From JBBDSJ01 sp040905025 (GTDB lineage Bacteria; Pseudomonadota; Gammaproteobacteria; Methylohalomonadales; Methylohalomonadaceae), in the NCBI GenBank assembly GCA_040905025.1, contig JBBDSJ010000138.1:9453-73452 (forward strand): a stretch of DNA of 64,000 nucleotides, read 5' to 3'. The position numbers and the translations under genes are program-made. This document shows positions 59,970 to 64,000 of this stretch, piece after piece (position 1 is the first letter of the stretch; each line of letters starts with the position of its first letter). A model generated the notes under the pieces. That model saw nothing but the letters and a program-made list of their open reading frames with translations, had not been told where the DNA came from and did not search any database.

Positions 59970-60667
59970 CAAAAAAGCAAAATGGCTTCTCTCTAATCGA
60001 GCTTGCCGTTGTACTTTTTATCATATCATTACTGCTTGGAGGTCTTCTGGTACCACTTGCCAATCAGCTGGAGGGTCAGCAGCGCAGCGAGGCGCAGACG
60101 CAGCTAGAACAGATTCGTGAAGCGTTGATTGGTTTTGCCATTATTAACGGGCGTCTGCCATGTTTTGCTACAGAGGCAGATCCCTCCAGCCCGGATTATG
60201 GTGAAGAAGACACTAGTTGTAATCCGCAAACAGCAACTGAAGATGGCATTTTGCCCTGGAAAACGCTGGGCCTTGATAGCGGAACGGATCCATGGGGCTC
60301 GCCGCGTACAAGTGAAAGTGATCCATGGAGAGGATATTGGCGATATCGGCCCGATTCGGTATTTATCGACCCTTTCGATTTATCAGACGTGGACGCCGAT
60401 CAATTACGTGTCGCGGATAGCAACGGTAATCTGCTCACTTCATGCTGTGTAACCGGTTCGCCACGTTCACAGTTCCCGGTAGCGATTGTCTATTCTAGCG
60501 GTGCCAATCTGACTGCAGACGGCGAGAACGTCAGTTATGAACAAAATGCGGGCGATCAGCCTACCTATCAGGGTGGCACGCGAACCAGTACTTTTGATGA
60601 CATGACCATCTGGATTACGCGGCCACTCTTGTTGAATCGCATGGTAAGCGCTGGCAGGTTGCCCTAG
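59966..60667 (+). CDS. Type IV pilin-like protein with prepilin signal
   Basis: 233 residues from the ATG at 59966, overlapping the stop of the giant gene. Canonical prepilin leader: KKQNGFSLIELAVVLFIISL, cleavage after Gly7, Glu at +5. The globular part has GRLPCFATEAD, DGILPWKTLGL, DPWGSP, RYRPDS, AIVYSSGAN and FDDMTIWITRPLLLNRM. The same landmarks in the same order occur in the giant protein, so the two are probably related and co-assembled. Cysteines are paired (RLPC...TSC; CC at about 165). A minor pilin or pseudopilin is the best guess; it is unlikely to be the major pilin. Confidence 0.85.
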   Translation: MTKKQNGFSLIELAVVLFIISLLLGGLLVPLANQLEGQQRSEAQTQLEQIREALIGFAIINGRLPCFATEADPSSPDYGEEDTSCNPQTATEDGILPWKTLGLDSGTDPWGSPRTSESDPWRGYWRYRPDSVFIDPFDLSDVDADQLRVADSNGNLLTSCCVTGSPRSQFPVAIVYSSGANLTADGENVSYEQNAGDQPTYQGGTRTSTFDDMTIWITRPLLLNRMVSAGRLP

Positions 60668-62346
60668 TTTATTCTGCTTAATGCAAAACAGACCCGTCCG
60701 TTGTCATTGTTGGTCAATTCAAGTTTATAACCTAGACTTACTGCCTGACGCATCGCTTGATGCAGACCAATGCCAAGACCATTGGTAGAACTCACCGGTT
60801 CACTGAGCAAGTGCTGGCTGATTTCGTCCGGCACCCTGCTGCCATTATCACAAATAATCAGCTGAATATTTGTGTCATCTGCGAGCAAGCTGATGGTGAT
60901 GGCCAACTCCGGTTCGTTTGTGGCTTTTGATTGCAGGTTTTCCAGCCAGTTATCCATAACGCTGTCGAATAGCTCGGCAGGGACCTGCGGATCACTGAGT
61001 ATTTCAGCGTGAAAATCTATATTCAGTTGGTGACGGCGGGATTTCAGTTCTTGCCACCAGTCCTTGAGAAAGACGGTTTCTGACATTGAATGATCAGGTG
61101 TCTGCAATTTATCGAGCGCGGATTCAAGCCGGCGTGTCAGGCTTGGTAATTGATCATGGATGATATGCCTGACGTCCTCTTCATTACTGTTTCCGGTCTC
61201 TTGCAGCATTACTGCAAGCACTTTGAGTGATTGCAGCAGATTCTTGATGTCATGTGTCACACGCGCGCCGGTTTCATAAATTAATTGCATATGCGCCTGT
61301 TGTGATAAAGCCTGCTCCTGACGTTTCGCCGTATAGAAATGCTCAATAATCCGGGTTAACAGCTTGAAGTGCAGTAGTAATGTCGGGCTGACATTGCGTT
61401 GGCTCATTATCTTGACATTCAGATCGCCAGACTGAATGGGATTCTGGATGTCGGTCATGTCACCGTGGTCACCGGTAATGCCTTCGATTTGCCAGGCAAC
61501 GCCCGAGATCATGGGGATTTGGGTAAGCTTTTGCATGGCTGCCCGCAGAAATTCAGTGGCGTCGATTTTGTCTCGTGCCAGGTTGGCAATATCACTGATC
61601 CATGTTTCAAATGGCGTACCTATGTTCAGTAATGATTGTGTCCATAACTGCCGTAACCCACTGAATCCGGAGCGCGGCGAGAGCAACCAGCTGATCAACA
61701 ACAAGAATACGCCAGTGATAAACGAGGTTTTGGCCAGTGCGGTTAGATAGTCATCATTACCCAGCGGCGCTGCCTGGATCAGACTGCCCAGTAATAGCAG
61801 ACCGGAGAGAAGTGCGGCTGTTGTGGCGCCAAATAAATCCACCTGAATTTTCTGATCTGTTATACGTTGGCCGGGTACAAGGACAATTAACAAGGGAATG
61901 CCCAGTAACAGGAAATTGGCCAGATCCATTATGTTGACCGGGATAATGATTAAAAACAGTTTGCTCGGCAAAAGGATCAGTAACTTGACGATAAGAAACA
62001 GCAAAATCAGCATGTTGGTGCGCGATTCCCGCGGCGAGGCCACCACACAACCACCGGTGAATCCCAGCATCAGCACCAGCCAGCCGGCAATTAGCCACCA
62101 GTTAATAAACCAGACAAACGACAGGGTGAGTATCAGGAATATGCTGCTATTTAACGGATTAAGCTGTTGATCACGACGCCAAATCGGTTGCCAAATCAGA
62201 AAGAAACCCAGATGAGCCAGTAGTAACGACTGTGCCAGCGCACTGGATATATCCAGCGAGGTAGAAAGCTGCAATAAGAGCAGCATAATCGCGGGGATGA
62301 ATTGTTCCCTGCGATCTTCAATAATTTGAAAGGTTGCTGTTTTCAC
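60664..62346 (-). CDS. Polytopic membrane sensor histidine kinase (PrsK-like)
   Basis: 560 residues. The N-terminal 225 hold about seven to eight hydrophobic helices. A GAF-like linker follows (about 255-340), then the kinase core: H-box ARVTHDIKNLLQSLKVL, N-box DNWLENLQSKA, G1 ICDNGSRVPDEI, G2 GLGIGLHQAM. The overall plan resembles PEP-CTERM-associated PrsK kinases, whose cognate regulators are PrsR-like. The PrsR-like regulator at 44603-46051 is the obvious partner, on the other side of the pilus operon. Convergent with the pilin gene, overlapping by four bases. Confidence 0.85.
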   Translation of the reverse strand: MKTATFQIIEDRREQFIPAIMLLLLQLSTSLDISSALAQSLLLAHLGFFLIWQPIWRRDQQLNPLNSSIFLILTLSFVWFINWWLIAGWLVLMLGFTGGCVVASPRESRTNMLILLFLIVKLLILLPSKLFLIIIPVNIMDLANFLLLGIPLLIVLVPGQRITDQKIQVDLFGATTAALLSGLLLLGSLIQAAPLGNDDYLTALAKTSFITGVFLLLISWLLSPRSGFSGLRQLWTQSLLNIGTPFETWISDIANLARDKIDATEFLRAAMQKLTQIPMISGVAWQIEGITGDHGDMTDIQNPIQSGDLNVKIMSQRNVSPTLLLHFKLLTRIIEHFYTAKRQEQALSQQAHMQLIYETGARVTHDIKNLLQSLKVLAVMLQETGNSNEEDVRHIIHDQLPSLTRRLESALDKLQTPDHSMSETVFLKDWWQELKSRRHQLNIDFHAEILSDPQVPAELFDSVMDNWLENLQSKATNEPELAITISLLADDTNIQLIICDNGSRVPDEISQHLLSEPVSSTNGLGIGLHQAMRQAVSLGYKLELTNNDNGRVCFALSRIN

Positions 62347-62395
62347 CCTATTATTCCGGATGGTTCCCAGTGTCTGGTATTCAGGATAGTAATCT

Positions 62396-63172
62396 ATGTT
62401 AAGCCATCATCTGTATACAACAATAGCAAAATATACGCTGCTGGAGTTTCTGCGCGCCCGGGTACTGCTTTTTACTATAGTGGCCTTGCTTGGCATTGTC
62501 CTGTTGGCCGAGTTTACTGCTGCGACCTCTATAACGGAAGCGCTTGCTACAAAAGGCATATTTTATGCTTTTATTTCACGTCTAATGGTTGTGCTGATAC
62601 TAACGATTTATATCTGTAATAATATAGCTGCAGAGTTTAATGAGAAAAGAGCCGAGTTGTTGCTGTCATTACCGATTCCTCGTGCTGAATACATGCTCGG
62701 TAAATTACTGGGCTACCTTGCTGTTGCATTATTATTGACTTCCATTATTGGTATCGTAGCCCTGCTCTATGCTACACCAATTGCTGCGTTGTATTGGTGG
62801 TTATCGCTATCGCTTGAGCTGGGTATTGTTATATCGCTTTGTCTTTTTTTCAGTTTATCATTTCGTATATCTACGGTAAGCATTGGCTGTGTATTGGCTT
62901 TTTACTTACTGGCCCGAAGCATGGGCGCATTACAGCTAATCAGTGGTAGCAATATTGTCCAGACAGGCACACTGGCTGTTCAGCTTATGGAGTCATTGCT
63001 CGGATTGATTGCATTACTGCTGCCGGATTTATGGCGCTTTGCCAGTAGCGACTGGCTGGTCTATGGAACCGGTGAAATCAGCGCCATCGGCATGAATATA
63101 GCGCAGGCAATCATTTATATGCTACTGATCAACGCTGCGGCCCTGTTTGATCTGTATCGCAAGAACCTTTAA
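62396..63172 (+). CDS. ABC-2 type transporter permease
   Basis: 258 residues with six hydrophobic helices and the ABC-2 signature region AAEFNEKRAELLLSLPIPRAEYMLGKLLGYL. No ATPase gene is adjacent within the window; it may follow beyond 64000 or lie elsewhere. The substrate is unknown. Divergent from the kinase gene with a 49-base gap, and four bases upstream of the next gene. Confidence 0.82.
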   Translation: MLSHHLYTTIAKYTLLEFLRARVLLFTIVALLGIVLLAEFTAATSITEALATKGIFYAFISRLMVVLILTIYICNNIAAEFNEKRAELLLSLPIPRAEYMLGKLLGYLAVALLLTSIIGIVALLYATPIAALYWWLSLSLELGIVISLCLFFSLSFRISTVSIGCVLAFYLLARSMGALQLISGSNIVQTGTLAVQLMESLLGLIALLLPDLWRFASSDWLVYGTGEISAIGMNIAQAIIYMLLINAAALFDLYRKNL

Positions 63173-63175
63173 ACC

Positions 63176-63922
63176 ATGAGTGAGCGCGCAATCCAGTATG
63201 TGCCAAGGCCATTGCTTGTAGTTCTTGTTGTGGCATTTCTTCTGCAACTTGTCTGGGCAGGCAGCCTGCGTCCACCGCCACAGGCTATAGCCCAGGATTT
63301 GGATGCACCACCGGCGCTGGAGACTGCCAATCTATACAGTCTGGGTGACAATGTCGCACAGGCCCGCTATCTGATGTTGTGGTTGCAGTCGTTTGATGTG
63401 CAGCCGGGTATCAGTCTCGGTTTTGTTGAGCTTGACTATGACCGATTGATTGCATGGTTAAGGCTGATACTTGAGCTGGATCCTGAAAGTGGATATGTGT
63501 TGCTGTCTGCGGCCCGCGTTTATGCTGAAGTTCCGGATGCGGTAAAGAAGCAGCAGATGCTGGAATTTGTTGCCGAAGAATTTCTCGATGATCCCGACAA
63601 ACGCTGGCGTTGGCTTGCACATGCGGTCTATGTAGCACGACATCAGCTGGAAGATACGGATTTGGCTTTACGTTATGCGCAAATGTTGCATGACCATACC
63701 AGTCCGGATGCAGTACCGCACTGGGCCCGGCAAATGCATATTTATACGCTTGAGCAGATGGGTGATATCGAAGCGGCAATGGTATTACTCGGCGGGCTAA
63801 TTGAAAGTGGCGCGATTACCGATACGCATGAATTGAATTTTTTGCAGGGGCGGCTGGAACAAATGCAAGAATCTATGAACCCCCACCCTAACCCTCCCCC
63901 TGGAAGGGGGAGGGAATATTAA
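63176..63922 (+). CDS. Membrane-anchored helical (TPR-like) protein of unknown function
   Basis: 248 residues. One N-terminal transmembrane helix (about 12-30, PLLVVLVVAFLLQLVWAG), then paired helices of TPR character (ARYLMLWLQSFD, IAWLRLILELDPESGYVLLS, RWRWLAHAVYVARHQLEDTD, DIEAAMVLLGGLIESGAITD). The last 15 or so residues (NPHPNPPPGRGREY) are translated from a CCCTCCC hairpin repeat, so the natural C-terminus was probably different. It is coupled to the ABC-2 permease gene. I do not recognise a family. Confidence 0.7.
   Translation: MSERAIQYVPRPLLVVLVVAFLLQLVWAGSLRPPPQAIAQDLDAPPALETANLYSLGDNVAQARYLMLWLQSFDVQPGISLGFVELDYDRLIAWLRLILELDPESGYVLLSAARVYAEVPDAVKKQQMLEFVAEEFLDDPDKRWRWLAHAVYVARHQLEDTDLALRYAQMLHDHTSPDAVPHWARQMHIYTLEQMGDIEAAMVLLGGLIESGAITDTHELNFLQGRLEQMQESMNPHPNPPPGRGREY
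63881..63917. repeat. CCCTCCC...GGGAGGG hairpin repeat inside the 3' end of a gene
   Basis: CCCCACCCTAACCCTCCCCC followed by TGGAAGGGGGAGGG. It encodes the proline/glycine-rich tail of the upstream protein and ends just before its stop codon. Confidence 0.75.
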
Positions 63923-64000
63923 TCCGGTGCTTAGTCGTGGGAGGAAGTAATAATCGGTTCTTCGTCTGGGTGGCAGGGGATAATAATCCAGGTCTTTGTC
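63917..64000. repeat. Degenerate tandem repeat of about 31-33 bp at the window end
   Basis: Three units starting TATTAATCCGG (63917), TAATAATCGG (63948) and TAATAATCCAGG (63981, cut by the window end), each followed by a CTT.GTC-like stretch and purine-rich DNA. No gene is visible. Confidence 0.5.

Overview
The window reads as a chromosomal segment of a gammaproteobacterium with moderate GC content. The evidence is the gene neighbourhoods: dusB-fis-purH-purD, zapA with a 6S RNA next to ygfB-pepP-ubiH-ubiI, metK-(SAH riboswitch)-ahcY-metF, tkt-gap-pgk-pyk-fba, and an MSHA-type pilus operon. Gene density is high. There are no rRNA genes, prophage genes, CRISPR arrays or intact transposases, and I recognise no tRNA gene. 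The species cannot be named from the sequence alone.

Layout. 1-3.2 kb: end of accB, accC, prmA and a zinc-ribbon membrane protein. 3.2-3.9 kb: two copies of a modular hairpin repeat. 3.9-8.3 kb: dusB-fis, purH, purD. 8.3-10.7 kb: a reverse block with hisB, a dispersed repeat, hisH and a NYN/LOTUS RNA-metabolism protein. 10.9-15.9 kb: hemF, a GNAT acetyltransferase, dtd with an unlisted 52-residue membrane protein, rpiA, ilvA and an EVE-domain protein. 16.0-21.6 kb: 6S RNA, zapA, a zapB-like gene, then ygfB-pepP-ubiH-ubiI. 21.6-31 kb: glnS, an autotransporter-barrel protein convergent with a FecR-domain protein, a lipoprotein hydrolase, a methyltransferase, speD, a VOC protein, purC, a carbonic anhydrase and a GDT1-type transporter. 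31-39.2 kb: reverse-strand central carbon genes (tkt, gap, pgk, pyk, class I fba) plus a DksA-like regulator. 39.7-44.3 kb: a peroxiredoxin-like protein and the activated-methyl cycle genes.

44.6-62.3 kb is the accessory highlight: an MSHA-like type IV pilus assembly operon (mshM, L, N, E, G, I, J, K) followed by a 1032-residue pilin-like protein and a 233-residue pseudopilin. It is bracketed by a sigma-54 response regulator upstream and a polytopic histidine kinase downstream. The giant protein looks like two pilin-type globular domains in tandem, the second interrupted by five beta-rich modules of about 70-80 residues. The major pilin and the prepilin peptidase are not in the window. An ABC-2 permease and a TPR-like membrane protein close the window.

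The intergenic DNA is rich in small mobile-looking repeats: a TA-flanked MITE with inverted ends (two full copies and one lone end), modular palindromic elements with CTCTGA-type inverted ends, Pseudomonas-REP-like hairpins, and a CCCTCCC...GGGAGGG hairpin repeat. The last of these supplies the ribosome-binding region of two genes and the C-terminal codons of a third.
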